This document shows positions 45,969 to 55,578 of a DNA stretch of 64,000 nucleotides, one piece after another (the stretch's first letter is position 1; each line of letters starts with the position of its first letter). The stretch comes from Saprospiraceae bacterium (GTDB lineage Bacteria > Bacteroidota > Bacteroidia > Chitinophagales > Saprospiraceae), in assembly GCA_016712145.1 (NCBI GenBank), contig JADJRO010000003.1, positions 124,001 to 188,000 on the forward strand, given 5' to 3'. The notes below the pieces were generated by a model. The model saw only the letters and a program-made list of their open reading frames with translations. It did no database searches and was not told the origin of the DNA. The position numbers were made by a program, and so were the translations under genes.

Positions 45969-47575
45969 ATAAATTCTTTCTTCCAGCCCTTTTATGGATC
46001 GGTATTGTTTCATTAAGCCTGGCACAGCAAAACGTAATTCTGATCATCGCAGATGATATGGGAACTGATTATTGCGGCTTTTATGAAGATGCAAAGGATA
46101 CTGCGAATATGCCCAATATCCGTGGACTACTCCCTCGGGGGGTGCGCTTTACATCCGCATGGGCCAACCCACTTTGCTCCCCCACGCGCGCCGGTATGTT
46201 GACGGGGCGGTATGCTTTTCGCACAGGTGTTGGTACTGCATTGTCTGGTAGTACCGCTGCTCAATTAGATACGGCTGAAATAAGCATCGGGAAATTGTTA
46301 AAAAATGCTGCGCCAATCCCGTATGCAACGGCCAATATTGGCAAATGGCACCTCAATGTTCAGACTACTCAATCGCTTTTTTACCCAAACCTTATGGGGT
46401 TTGACCATTATTCTGGCAACTTTCTGGGCGAAATACCCAATTATTTCGATTGGAAAAAAACTACCAATGGCTCCAGCCCCACAAACACTACTATCTACGC
46501 CACCACTGAAACCGTGAACGATGCCATTCAATGGCTCGATGGGCTAAATGGGAATCAACCCTTTTTTCTTTGGCTTGCTTTTAATGCACCACATACCCCC
46601 TTTCATCAGCCACCTGCTGCACTGCATACCGTGCCGGGACTTACGGGTACTATAATGGACATCAATCAAAATCCCAAAAAATACTTTCGGGCAATGATTG
46701 AAGCAATGGATACCGAAACCGGGCGATTGCTACAATGGCTCGACCAGAATGGCCAACTGGATAGCACCAATATCATCTTCATAGGCGACAATGGAAACGC
46801 ACGAAGGGTTTCTCAAATCGTCGATACTTCGCAATACAAAGGCACGATTTATGAATATGGCATCCATGTTCCGTTTGTTATAGCTGGGCCAGCTGTGGAA
46901 TCACCGGGCCGCGTCAGCGATGCTTTGGTGAACACGACGGACCTGTTCGCTACCATTCTCGAACTCGCTGGGTTTGAACTCTGGCCAACGGCCATTCCTG
47001 CTGACAAACCCGTTGACGCTAAAAGCCTGTTGCCCATTTTAAAAAACCAGAACACGGCTGTCCGGGATTGGAATTTTTCCGAGCAATTCATGCCCGTTTC
47101 CGGTCCCAATGATGGCAAAACCATCCGAGATATCCAGTATAAATTACTTCATTTTGACGACGGCCACCAGGAGTTTTACTACCTGACTGACAACCTGCTA
47201 GAGCAAAACGATCTGTTGACCCAGCCCCTCACGAGTGAAGCGACCGACCATTATGTTTACCTGTGCACAAAACTTAGCCAATTAATCGGCACAAATACTT
47301 GCAATCCGATTTTCACATCCACAGAAGATGAGCGCTTAAACAATGGGCTCAATGTGTATCCCAACCCTTCCAGTGGCATTTTTTATGTGAAAAATAGTGG
47401 TCCGAGTATGGCCCTAAGCATTCAGGTGTTCGATATGGCCGGAGTGAAAAAATCTCAGTTTGAGCGCACAAGCGATTACACAAAAATAGATATCTCCGCC
47501 TTGCCAACGGGCGTTTATATGCTGCAAGTCCAGCATGAAGCCGGTATCTATCAAAAACTGGTCGTGAAGTATTGA
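45965..47575 (+). CDS. Secreted sulfatase with type IX sorting domain
   Basis: A 536-residue enzyme of the alkaline-phosphatase/sulfatase superfamily. Signal peptide ends near SLAQQ. The metal site VILIIADDMGTDY and the formylglycine motif NPLCSPTRAGMLTGR (Cys form) are intact, followed by NIGKWHLN and IIFIGDNGNA. The C-terminal 75 residues are a T9SS domain (VYPNPSSGIFYVKNSG, ending IYQKLVVKY). It should hydrolyse sulfate esters outside the cell; it needs a formylglycine-generating enzyme not seen here. Confidence 0.92.
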   Translation: MNKFFLPALLWIGIVSLSLAQQNVILIIADDMGTDYCGFYEDAKDTANMPNIRGLLPRGVRFTSAWANPLCSPTRAGMLTGRYAFRTGVGTALSGSTAAQLDTAEISIGKLLKNAAPIPYATANIGKWHLNVQTTQSLFYPNLMGFDHYSGNFLGEIPNYFDWKKTTNGSSPTNTTIYATTETVNDAIQWLDGLNGNQPFFLWLAFNAPHTPFHQPPAALHTVPGLTGTIMDINQNPKKYFRAMIEAMDTETGRLLQWLDQNGQLDSTNIIFIGDNGNARRVSQIVDTSQYKGTIYEYGIHVPFVIAGPAVESPGRVSDALVNTTDLFATILELAGFELWPTAIPADKPVDAKSLLPILKNQNTAVRDWNFSEQFMPVSGPNDGKTIRDIQYKLLHFDDGHQEFYYLTDNLLEQNDLLTQPLTSEATDHYVYLCTKLSQLIGTNTCNPIFTSTEDERLNNGLNVYPNPSSGIFYVKNSGPSMALSIQVFDMAGVKKSQFERTSDYTKIDISALPTGVYMLQVQHEAGIYQKLVVKY

Positions 47576-47792
47576 AGCATTTTATTTAGATTTTGACAAA
47601 AAAACATCTGGCATCATACAACGCGCCGAGCATACTACTGGACATTTTTGAAATCCGGGTGAATTTTGGGAGACAAAGACCTGAAAAGGTATTTCAAGAA
47701 ATTGATGAATTGATAGCATAAAAGGGGGGGATAGGTAGAACTTATAAAGATTTTATGAATTTGTTTCAAATATTACATTTTATTGTTTCGTT
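47576..47792. other. Gene-free stretch with a possible gene tail
   Basis: On the plus strand a frame without start, ending at about 47721, reads APSILLDIFEIRVNFGRQRP then EKVFQEIDELIA and may be the tail of a lost gene. It is followed by a run of seven G residues (near 47725). I cannot identify the family. Confidence 0.3.
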
Positions 47793-47925
47793 CAACGGTT
47801 CAACGCTCCGCGGGCTTGCGAAGTGACGGGTTTCGGAGCACTTCGCTGTCCGCTGGAACAAAGATATTTAATGCAGTTACATTCTTTTAAGATGATAGCC
47901 CGCATTGCGCAAGCTCGCTGTTAGC
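47793..47925 (-). repeat. Cassette-type palindrome (attC-like), GC-richer variant
   Basis: Left arm CAACGGTTCAACGCTCCGCG then GGCTTGCG; right arm GCCCGCATTGCGCAAGCTCG then CTGTTAGCGG. The TAA of its end (read on the minus strand) supplies the stop codon of the reductase gene at 47921. Confidence 0.7.
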
Positions 47926-48862
47926 GGCTGGCATTTTGGGACTTCAAACTTTCGATGAGAATTCTGACGCCATCTTTGGGTGTTGTTGCCGTAATTCCAA
48001 ATCGCTTTTCAAATTTAGAACTATCGAATAAATAATCTTGTTCATATTGGTACATCATTTCCGGAAACTCTTTCATTATTGGAATAAACATTCCAAGTAT
48101 TTTAATCAACCATATAGGGACAGTTTGAATTTTAGCCTCTACCTTCAATTCATTTGCAATTAACTGTATCCATTGCAGGTTTGTTAATTTTTCTTTTGTT
48201 GTCGGAACATGCCATACTTCATTGTATGCATCAATTGTATTTCCAAGTATGGCAGTTGCCTTAGCAGCATCCGGGGTATATGTATAGGTATGAATTTTGT
48301 TAATGTCACCAAATGCCTGTGCTTTTTCCCCTTTCATCAACTTATCGACAACCATCATATTTAGGGCGCTGCTTTTATTGTCAGGTCCATAAAAATCTGC
48401 TGACCTGGCAATAAGTGCTGTCAGGTTATTTTTTTTTACCTCATCCATAATCATCTCGTGCAGTTGTTGTCTTACCAATCCTTTTTTGCTTGGAGCATGA
48501 ATGGGTGAAGTTTCGGTCATATGAGGTATTGCCGATTTATCATACATATACACATTATCGAAAAAAACAAGTTTGGCATGATGGACTTTACTTGCATCAA
48601 TTACCGCTTTCATAAACTGTGGCCATATTTTTTGCCAAACACTTAATTTATATTCGAAACCAATAACAACATAAACCACCTTACTTCCGGCAATTGCACT
48701 TTCAATTTGGCTTAGATCATTTACATCAATTGGATAAAGCTCATCAGATTCATTTACTTTTTTTGGGTTTCTGCTTACCAGTCTAATCTTATTAGTATAT
48801 TTTTTCAATTCTTTGGCTAATGGTATTCCAATAGATCCACCTGATCCTAATATTGTTTGCAT
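47921..48862 (-). CDS. NAD-dependent epimerase/dehydratase family protein
   Basis: A 313-residue Rossmann protein: ILGSGGSIGIPLAKELKKYT at the start, DVNDLSQIESAIAGSKVVYV, the ARSADFYGPDNKSS segment and a substrate domain with HVPTTKEKLTNLQWIQLIAN. The usual Tyr-x-x-x-Lys is replaced by a non-canonical region (FFDNVYMYDKSA), as in atypical NmrA-like members. The stop codon is formed by the TAAC end of the adjacent palindrome, direct evidence of cassette-type joining. Confidence 0.85.
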   Translation of the reverse strand: MQTILGSGGSIGIPLAKELKKYTNKIRLVSRNPKKVNESDELYPIDVNDLSQIESAIAGSKVVYVVIGFEYKLSVWQKIWPQFMKAVIDASKVHHAKLVFFDNVYMYDKSAIPHMTETSPIHAPSKKGLVRQQLHEMIMDEVKKNNLTALIARSADFYGPDNKSSALNMMVVDKLMKGEKAQAFGDINKIHTYTYTPDAAKATAILGNTIDAYNEVWHVPTTKEKLTNLQWIQLIANELKVEAKIQTVPIWLIKILGMFIPIMKEFPEMMYQYEQDYLFDSSKFEKRFGITATTPKDGVRILIESLKSQNASR

Positions 48863-48912
48863 ATTGATTGTTTTTAAAATTATTTATTGATGATGTCTGT
48901 GCATGCTTGCCA

Positions 48913-49041
48913 CGAACGGTTGGTAGCTACAAGAAGTTGGCAATTTTGGAGGCGAAAACTGTCTGCCACCAATGAACTTGATACGAAGCACAAAGCTTCA
49001 TGTAACCACTGAACCGCCAATTTCTTTTAGGTGTTGTTAGC
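48913..49041 (-). repeat. Class 1b cassette-type palindrome (attC-like)
   Basis: Left arm GAACGGTTGGTAGCTACAAG then AAGTTGGC; right arm TGAACCGCCAATTTCTTTTA then GGTGTTGTTAGC. The core is nearly identical to that at 55838 although the flanking genes are unrelated. Confidence 0.75.
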
Positions 49042-49071
49042 AGCTTGTATTTATTATCATTGAATTTTCTT

Positions 49072-49551
49072 TTACTTAATATCAGGCATTCGTGTTATAT
49101 CTTCAATATGAACAAGCGTTAACTTCCAATCGCTATTTTGCTGTTTACTCCATACGAGGCTATAATTTCCTTTTTCTTTAAGAACAGGTCCACCTGGAGG
49201 AGTCAGGTTAAGACTGTATGAACCACCATTATAGGCTATTGATTCACTAACTCCTTTTATTAAAGAAGTTGTTTGGATGTTACTTAGCACTTTAACTCCT
49301 CCACTAATCCAATTTTCAGCAATATCCTTTTTTCCTTTATGTATTAACGAATCATTCATTACAATTGCATTGTCAGCAATCGTTTTCATAATTGCTGTAG
49401 AATCTTGTTTGTTCCAACCGGCCAAAAACATATCGGTTAATGAATCAACATTAACAGATTCGCTTTGCGGTAATGTATCAGTTGATTTTGTAGATGGTTG
49501 ATCGCAACCAAAAATTGTAATACAAAAAAGAAGGATTGTTAGATTTTTCAT
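49072..49551 (-). CDS. NTF2-like/DUF4440 lipoprotein
   Basis: A 159-residue lipoprotein: signal and lipobox (FCITIFGCDQ), a short Ser/Thr linker, then a SnoaL/DUF4440-type domain (SLTDMFLAGWNKQDSTAIMK, NGGSYSLNLTPPGGPV, ending KLTLVHIEDITRMP). Ligand or catalytic role unknown. A single-gene unit. Confidence 0.82.
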   Translation of the reverse strand: MKNLTILLFCITIFGCDQPSTKSTDTLPQSESVNVDSLTDMFLAGWNKQDSTAIMKTIADNAIVMNDSLIHKGKKDIAENWISGGVKVLSNIQTTSLIKGVSESIAYNGGSYSLNLTPPGGPVLKEKGNYSLVWSKQQNSDWKLTLVHIEDITRMPDIK

Positions 49552-49622
49552 CGTGATAAATTTTAATTTTTATTAATCATTTCTATTTCAAATTTCTTTA
49601 ACATAGCTGCTGTTATAAGCAG

Positions 49623-50876
49623 TTAATTTCTTATGAGTTTCGTAGTGTATGATTTATTTGATTCAAGATGTTTTATATTTAGAAAATAAAGCCCTGTCAA
49701 TAAATTAATTAGAATGGTTTCGTCAAATGTTTCGTCCTTAAAAATTAATTGTCCTAAAGAATTATAAATTGATATTTCTATAGTGCCTTCAACGCCTTCG
49801 ATTGTAAAAGAACTTTCAAAAGGATTCGGATAGACTTTAATATTTGTACCAAAATTAAAGTCGTCAACACTTAATGGCGTAGAACAATTTGATGGAATCG
49901 AGTCTTTCGTATAAAAGTCGGAACAGGAATTACAAAAAACACTTTTAAAAAAGCAACTTGCTCTACTTGCCCTGAATACACTGCTAGCGTTTCTATAAAT
50001 TCCGTGTCCTCCTGTTGTGTCTATAGTTATTTCGCTACAAATATTATTTGTAATCAAATCATAATGGATAGCCCTAGAGCCATTTAATGTATAATGCAAA
50101 AAGGAATTGTCTGCGTCAATTAAAACTGTCGGGTCAAGTTCGCCGTGGAAAGCAACAGTAGGAAGCATTTCATTAAAATCTACTTCGCTTTCAGCGACTC
50201 CTCCCCAGTTGTTAAAAATTCCTTTGAATGAATATGTATTAGTCAAATTATTACCTGAAGTATTTAAGTTTCCTAATTCTACACTTGTAGCTGTTCCGCT
50301 ATACAATAGAGAAATACTGTCAAGTTCAGATTGGTCAGCATATACCATACCTAGCGCCAGCAATGAACCTGCACTTTGCCCGCCAACAAATATCCAACTT
50401 GTATCAATTCTTACTGCATTTGCATTGTTAACAGCATATCGCATTGCTGCATGACCATCTAGTATGGCTCTATATCTTGCTTTGTACTGTCCGTATTCAG
50501 TAAAGTCATAACCAAGTCGATAATTTACCGAGGCACAAACGAAACCTCTTCTAGCCAAGTGAATACATAAATCTTTTATATCACCTGATTGCTTGTCGCC
50601 AGACGAAAAGCCTCCACCGTGAAACAACATTATAAATGGACGTTTAGATGATGTATCAATTCCTAAATTGGGATAATATAAGTCCATTAATAATGTGTAT
50701 GGATTACCCAGGTGGTCATTGGCAGTACCAAATTGAATATTGGCGCCAGTTGTAATTTCCGAAGAATTGAAATATTCTACTTCTGTGTATCTCGCATCAC
50801 TAGTGCAATATTGTCCAAATACTTTGCCGTTTAGAACAAATAAAACTGTCATTAAGATTAAAATTTTATTTTTCAT
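49623..50876 (-). CDS. Secreted carboxylesterase-like alpha/beta hydrolase with type IX sorting domain
   Basis: A 417-residue exported enzyme. The oxyanion motif is FHGGGFSSGDKQ and the nucleophile elbow FVGGQSAGSLLALG; the His is likely in TTGGHGIYRN. The fold is that of type-B carboxylesterases or BD-FAE-like proteins. The last 80 residues are a T9SS domain (VYPNPFESSFTIEGVEG, ending KSYTTKLIRN), so the enzyme is displayed or released by type IX secretion. Confidence 0.88.
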   Translation of the reverse strand: MKNKILILMTVLFVLNGKVFGQYCTSDARYTEVEYFNSSEITTGANIQFGTANDHLGNPYTLLMDLYYPNLGIDTSSKRPFIMLFHGGGFSSGDKQSGDIKDLCIHLARRGFVCASVNYRLGYDFTEYGQYKARYRAILDGHAAMRYAVNNANAVRIDTSWIFVGGQSAGSLLALGMVYADQSELDSISLLYSGTATSVELGNLNTSGNNLTNTYSFKGIFNNWGGVAESEVDFNEMLPTVAFHGELDPTVLIDADNSFLHYTLNGSRAIHYDLITNNICSEITIDTTGGHGIYRNASSVFRASRASCFFKSVFCNSCSDFYTKDSIPSNCSTPLSVDDFNFGTNIKVYPNPFESSFTIEGVEGTIEISIYNSLGQLIFKDETFDETILINLLTGLYFLNIKHLESNKSYTTKLIRN

Positions 50877-50899
50877 ATAGTATCTGTATTAATTGCTTA

Positions 50900-51027
50900 T
50901 AACGATTTGCGGCATGACGATGTGGCGGATTTTCAGCACTAAAGTTCATTAGAATCCCAAATGTTTGTTTTAGAGTAAATGTTTCATAGAAGCACTTCAG
51001 CCGCCATATTGCCAAACCGCTGTTAGC
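50900..51027 (-). repeat. Cassette-type palindrome (attC-like)
   Basis: Left arm TAACGATTTGCGGCATGACG then ATGTGGCGG; right arm CAGCCGCCATATTGCCAAAC then CGCTGTTAGCGG. Ends are clean. Confidence 0.75.
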
Positions 51028-51092
51028 GGTTCGGGCTTACAAAGTATTAGCTCGTATTCTTTCATATTTCTTTTGGTTGTGACTTTTATTCT

Positions 51093-52175
51093 CTATCTAA
51101 CAAAAGTTGAAGTTATACTTGTCATTAACCAATTATCATTAATTTTCTGAAAAGTAGCCGTCCATGCGAATGTTGTTAGTTCTTCTTTGTTTTCTTGGGT
51201 TTTTAATTTTACTCTTTTGTTTACAAACACATAAGCCAATGTCCCATCATCCGAAACTTTAATAATGGGTGGTTGTATGTCATCCCATTCGATAAATGTT
51301 ACAGAATCAAAGTATCCTTGAAATCGCTTGATAAGGTCTTCTTTTTTAGGTGAATTGACTTTACCATTAATGACTTCGATATAATCATCTGCCATGATGG
51401 ATACCAATAATTTGGCATCACTATTGAAATGTGCTGTTCGTTGCAACTCATGCAATTCTATTAGTTTTTTGATGGCAATGATTTTCTTTGGAATCTCAAA
51501 AACGACTTTGTCAATTTGATTGATTTTTATAGTGTGGAAATTCAAAATATAATCCCCTTGTTTATCGCTAAATGTTACTTTTGATGGAAGTAACAATTTT
51601 CCTACTTTTATCCAATCGTTTATTGACAGGCGAATCGTTTCTTGACTTTCGTTAAATGGACTGAAAATTGTAAAGCCAAGTAATAAATTTGTGTTTTTAT
51701 CAAAATACAGATAGGCTGTTTTGTTTAATTCATCAGTAGCAGATAGTTTTACAGCTTGTTTTCCTGCAAAACTTTCGTGCCCTGCAAATTTTACCTCACG
51801 AAATCTTTCAGTAAGGTGAGTAGCAACCCATTGAAGTTCATGCGAACGCCAAGCAGAAGCTGAATTTTTGTCAGAAATCGCAACTTCAATACCTTTTGTC
51901 CAATAAGTGTCACCATTTACAATGCCTACGTAATCAGGTTTGTTTTCCTTTATTTGTCTAAAAATTGTCTTAGTGCCATTGGCTGATTGTATTTCGGTTT
52001 GGTAATTTCCATTCGGTCCAATGCAATTGGCTAGGGAATAAATGTTTTGCACTCGGCTGATGTAACTTTGTCCTCCAATAGCTTGAGAATATTCATCAAG
52101 CACTATTGAAGCATTTTCTTGTGCATAAAGTGTTGATGAATAAAAAATCACAATAATAAATACGTATAATTTCAT
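51093..52175 (-). CDS. Exported protein with LolA-like and NTF2-like domains
   Basis: A 360-residue protein with a signal peptide ending ALYAQ-like (STLYAQEN). Residues 25-230 look like the outer-membrane lipoprotein-carrier-like domain of Bacteroidota (AIGGQSYISRVQNIYSLANC, AYLYFDKNTNLLLGFTIF). Residues 240-360 form an NTF2/DUF4440 domain (LHELQRTAHFNSDAKLLVSI, MADDYIEVINGKV, ending WLMTSITSTFVR). The combination suggests an envelope binding protein; function unknown. Confidence 0.78.
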   Translation of the reverse strand: MKLYVFIIVIFYSSTLYAQENASIVLDEYSQAIGGQSYISRVQNIYSLANCIGPNGNYQTEIQSANGTKTIFRQIKENKPDYVGIVNGDTYWTKGIEVAISDKNSASAWRSHELQWVATHLTERFREVKFAGHESFAGKQAVKLSATDELNKTAYLYFDKNTNLLLGFTIFSPFNESQETIRLSINDWIKVGKLLLPSKVTFSDKQGDYILNFHTIKINQIDKVVFEIPKKIIAIKKLIELHELQRTAHFNSDAKLLVSIMADDYIEVINGKVNSPKKEDLIKRFQGYFDSVTFIEWDDIQPPIIKVSDDGTLAYVFVNKRVKLKTQENKEELTTFAWTATFQKINDNWLMTSITSTFVR

Positions 52176-52218
52176 TTTTTATTAAAAAATTATATTAGAT
52201 TCTTGGGTCTTCCTTAGC

Positions 52219-52356
52219 CTAACCGCTGACGTTTTGCGGCTTGGCGAAGGTGACGATTTTACCACTGAACTTTCATAAGAAGCACGCACTTCAAATTTAC
52301 GAAAAACTGTCATATGAAGCACTGAACCGCCACTTTTAACAAACCGCTGTTAGCGG
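52219..52356 (-). repeat. Class 1a cassette-type palindrome (attC-like)
   Basis: Left arm ACGTTTTGCGGCTTGGCGAA then GGTGACGATTTTACC; right arm ACTGAACCGCCACTTTTAAC then AAACCGCTGTTAGCGG. One of the best-preserved copies. Confidence 0.8.
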
Positions 52357-52394
52357 TTCGTTGTTTTTAAGTCATAAGATGTTTCATCCTTTGA

Positions 52395-54154
52395 TTAATC
52401 CAAAATATTGGGCCATTCCATTTTGTCTTTCAACAATAATTCTCTCATGATTTGAATAGGAGGCATACCGTTATCCAACATGGCATTATTGAATTTTTGT
52501 AAGCTGTAATTTTCACCTTCTTGTTTTTTATAATCTTCACGTAGTTTTAGGATTTGCAATTTTCCTAATGTGTAAAACAAATAACCCGGGTCGTAAGTAC
52601 CACGCATTGCTTCTTGTCGGGACGGTTTGTCACCTTGATACCAATTGGCCATGAAGAACTGAGTTGCTTCCTCAACATTCATGCCCTGACAATGCGTTTT
52701 GATAGATACGCATAATCGACAAATCCGGAGTAAGGCTTGGCCTGATTGAGCCATGCGAAATTTTGCAGCTTTTATGAGGTCGCCTGTATTGCCATAACCA
52801 GCATCAATCAGCATTTTTTCGGTGTAGTGAGCCCAACCTTCAACAAATGCGTAACTATAGAAAATCTTTTGAATTTTGGAGGCGTCTGAAGCATTTAGAT
52901 GCAGGAATTGAGTGTAGTGACCTGGGTAGGCTTCATGAATAGAAACAATATCTGTGGTGTAAAAATTAAATTGAGCCAACCAATCCTCCTTCTGTTTTGC
53001 AGTCCATCTTGGATCAACGGGAGTAATGTAATAATAAGCCTCAGTTGCTTTTGTTTCAAAAGGACCGGGTGTATCCATTGATGCAGTACTTGTTGCGCGG
53101 GCAAATGCAGGAGTTTCTGCTACTTTTACACGGACTTCGGAAGGCATAGTTACAATCTTATTATCTACTAAAAATTGACGAATGGCCTCTATGTTTTTTT
53201 TGGCATCGGGTATTAAACTTTGCGCCGTTGGGTGCTCACTTTGCAATTCATTATAAACATCAATTGGTTTTTATTTGGGTTGATAATTTTTGCTGCTGCA
53301 TTAAAGGAGGCCTGTTCTTTCTTCAATTCATTCATTCCAATCGACAAAATTTCGTCTGGAGTCATATTTATGGCTTCACCATAAAGCAACATTTTTTGAT
53401 AATTTTCTTTTCCGATAGCATAATCATTGTTTCCCTGTGGCAATTTTTCTTTCACTAAAAAAACAACAAAAGAGTTGAAAGCATCAATTGCTTTTTGGTT
53501 AGCAGTTGCAAATTCTTTCATAAGGGTTTCATTTTTTACTTCCTTTAACGCCACCAATAAATCGGTTTCCATAAATGAAGCAGAACCTCTTGCCATATCA
53601 ATGGCTAATTGAATGTGGGGAATTGCTAAAGTATCCTGTAAATTCATCTTAGCATTTTCGAAAAATTGAGGAACCATATTTTCGATAGCAATGATCGATT
53701 TGATTTGCTGTTCAATGGGTGCAAAATTGCGTTTGATATATATGTTAACATCAATGGCCCAGAAATAAAATATTGGGTTTTTAGTATAGATATTCAAGTC
53801 TTCAATGATGAAAATTTCATTTTTGATACTTGAACGCAACATTTTCCAATCGTAATATTTCTTGTAGCTCAAGGAAGCGGAATCCATTTCGGAAAGGTTC
53901 TTGTCATATTTTTTCAAACGGGCTAATTCTGCATCAATAGAGGCTTTACTGTAGTCGGCTAGTTTTCCATCATACTCATGTAAGCCGAGCATAACGCCAG
54001 TTTGTGGTCGCCAGTCAAGATATTCTTTGATATAATCTTCAGTTACTTTGTCAAAAGCACGGTCTCCATCAGTATTGGACTTCTTTTCAGTTTCAGTGCA
54101 GCTAAAAGCAGCAAAAACTAAAAGCAATAGAATATATTTTTTCATTTTTGTCAT
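52395..54154 (-). CDS. DUF885 family lipoprotein (putative metallopeptidase), one frameshift
   Basis: The first part (54154 to about 53250) has a lipobox (VFAAFSCTET) and the helical DUF885 N-terminal region (YLDWRPQTGVMLGLHEYDGK). The frame breaks after NPNK in an A run near 53267 and resumes as PIDVYNELQSEHPTAQSLIP, reaching the DUF885 zinc-type motif SIHEAYPGHYTQFLHL and the region FVEGWAHYTEKMLIDAGYG. One restored A gives a normal protein of about 585 residues. DUF885 proteins resemble M32-like peptidases. Stop and start positions are otherwise normal. Confidence 0.87.
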
Positions 54155-54266
54155 GTTAAAATTCATTTATAGTTAAAACTTCCATTTTATAGAGATCATC
54201 AAATATTATCTTTAGCATATTATACTTTCTATTTATCTGGCTTAGGAATATTCTTACAATGACAGC

Positions 54267-54396
54267 TAACGTTTTGCAGCTACAAGAAGTTGGCGATTTC
54301 GAAGCACAAAACTGTCTGCCAGCACTAAACTTGAAACGAAGCACAAAGCTTCATTTAACCACTGAACCGCCAATTTCTTTTAGGTGCCGTTAGCTG
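54267..54396 (-). repeat. Class 1b cassette-type palindrome (attC-like)
   Basis: Left arm TAACGTTTTGCAGCTACAAG then AAGTTGGCG; right arm TGAACCGCCAATTTCTTTTA then GGTGCCGTTAGC. Well preserved. Confidence 0.8.
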
Positions 54397-54503
54397 CTGA
54401 CATTGACTCCGTGTATTTATTATTTTCATTGTCAAACAATGTTTAACCTTATTTTTTTCGCTTCTAAATAAAGTTAGAAAAAAAATGAAATTAACGGATA
54501 TGG

Positions 54504-54620
54504 TCAAAATGTTAACTGCCTTTCAAATGGTGAAACTCCTTCTGGCCAAATTTGTCCCAATAATACTATTGAATTAAGTATAATAAGTATGATCACAATT
54601 ATTTTTCTTTGTTTTGTCAT
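54504..54620 (-). CDS. Small single-helix membrane protein
   Basis: A 38-residue frame: MTKQRKIIVIILIILNSIVL then LGQIWPEGVSPFERQLTF. A basic start, one membrane helix and a short WPEG-containing tail. Small Bacteroidota proteins of this layout seem familiar, but I cannot name a family. It lies 37 bp downstream of the SRPBCC gene, in the same cassette. Confidence 0.5.
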   Translation of the reverse strand: MTKQRKIIVIILIILNSIVLLGQIWPEGVSPFERQLTF

Positions 54621-54657
54621 GGTGTTACGTTTTAATTTAGATTGGTATTATTTTTAC

Positions 54658-55152
54658 TTAATTATTTAGCATTCCTTTAAAATTAGGATTTTTGTTTCTT
54701 AAGTCATGTCCACCTTCATAGATAGATTTTAAGTTTGCTAGAAAGAAAGACCAACCAGAGTCGCAACCTAGTCGGATTCCTTGTTTTGAATTGTCGTCTG
54801 TTGGAATATTTTTTTGAGTTAGTTCTACTATTACATATTCGTCTTGAATAGAAAGTTTAATGTCAACTAAACATTCACCGGCAAAAGTAAATTGTATATA
54901 GTCCTTGCCGTTAGAGTCAGTAATTTTACCCTGTTCAGTAGTGTCATATAAATACCAATTCCATTCGTAGGTAAATCCTTTTTCAATTGGCTTGTCTTTG
55001 CCTATTGGATTCTTGTTAGTGTCGATAAAAGTAGCTTTGCTTAAAAACCATTTTTCAATTTCTGATGCTTTTGTCCAAGCATCATAGATGTCGGGTAGCT
55101 TTGCCTTAATTGCTATTTTTCTTGTAAATGTTGTCCAGTCGAAATTTGTCAA
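54658..55152 (-). CDS. SRPBCC (AHSA1-like) protein
   Basis: A 164-residue protein: FTRKIAIKAKLPDIYDAWTK, ASEIEKWFLSKATFIDTNKN, GFTYEWNWYLYDTTEQGKIT and GIRLGCDSGWSFFLANLKSI. The last motif, with Trp and a long helix, is typical of AHSA1-like members. The fifth such gene in the region. Ligand unknown. Confidence 0.85.
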   Translation of the reverse strand: MTNFDWTTFTRKIAIKAKLPDIYDAWTKASEIEKWFLSKATFIDTNKNPIGKDKPIEKGFTYEWNWYLYDTTEQGKITDSNGKDYIQFTFAGECLVDIKLSIQDEYVIVELTQKNIPTDDNSKQGIRLGCDSGWSFFLANLKSIYEGGHDLRNKNPNFKGMLNN

Positions 55153-55220
55153 TATATGATTTTTTATTTTTTTTGTATTTATGTTGTGTTATTGTCTTGC
55201 AGTCTGTCTATGCTTGCCAC

Positions 55221-55354
55221 TAACGGTATCGGCATAGACGCTGCACCGCCAAACCACTAGCAGCCAAAAATAAAAAATTAATTTAGCATTACAGGAAAAA
55301 GTTAAAAGAGAATGATTTTTGATGCCAGGCAGTCTAGTGTCTATGCCATGTTAT
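55221..55354 (-). repeat. Class 2 cassette-type palindrome (attC-like)
   Basis: Left arm TAACGGTATCGGCATAGACG then CTGCACCGCC; right arm GGCAGTCTAGTGTCTATGCC then ATGTTAT. The arms pair over about 20 bp with few mismatches. It follows the HicA stop by 8 bp. Confidence 0.8.
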
Positions 55355-55362
55355 GGGAGGTA

Positions 55363-55572
55363 TCATTCAAAGTCCAGCTTTGAAAGTTCTGATTGTCTTA
55401 TTATTGAATGCAATGTTCCAATTTTAATTTCCTTATGCATTGGTATTGGAACTGGTATGGTTGAATCCTCTGTAAGTTTTTGCATTATTACAGGACTTCC
55501 TTTTTGTCTCACTTTTATAAATCCATGCTTTGATAATATGAAACAGATGTCTTTACCAGATAATGTTCTCAT
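55363..55572 (-). CDS. hicA: HicA-like toxin with His replaced by Pro
   Basis: A 69-residue dsRBD-like protein with the HicA layout: LSGKDICFILSKHGFIKVRQ, KGSPVIMQK, IPVPIPMHKEIKIGTLHSII, RQSELSKLDFE. The mRNA-interferase His, normally in the GSH segment near residue 25, is Pro here (GSP), so the toxin is predicted to be inactive although all else is well conserved. It lies 6 bp after hicB. Confidence 0.85.
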   Translation of the reverse strand: MRTLSGKDICFILSKHGFIKVRQKGSPVIMQKLTEDSTIPVPIPMHKEIKIGTLHSIIRQSELSKLDFE

Positions 55573-55578
55573 TAAAAA

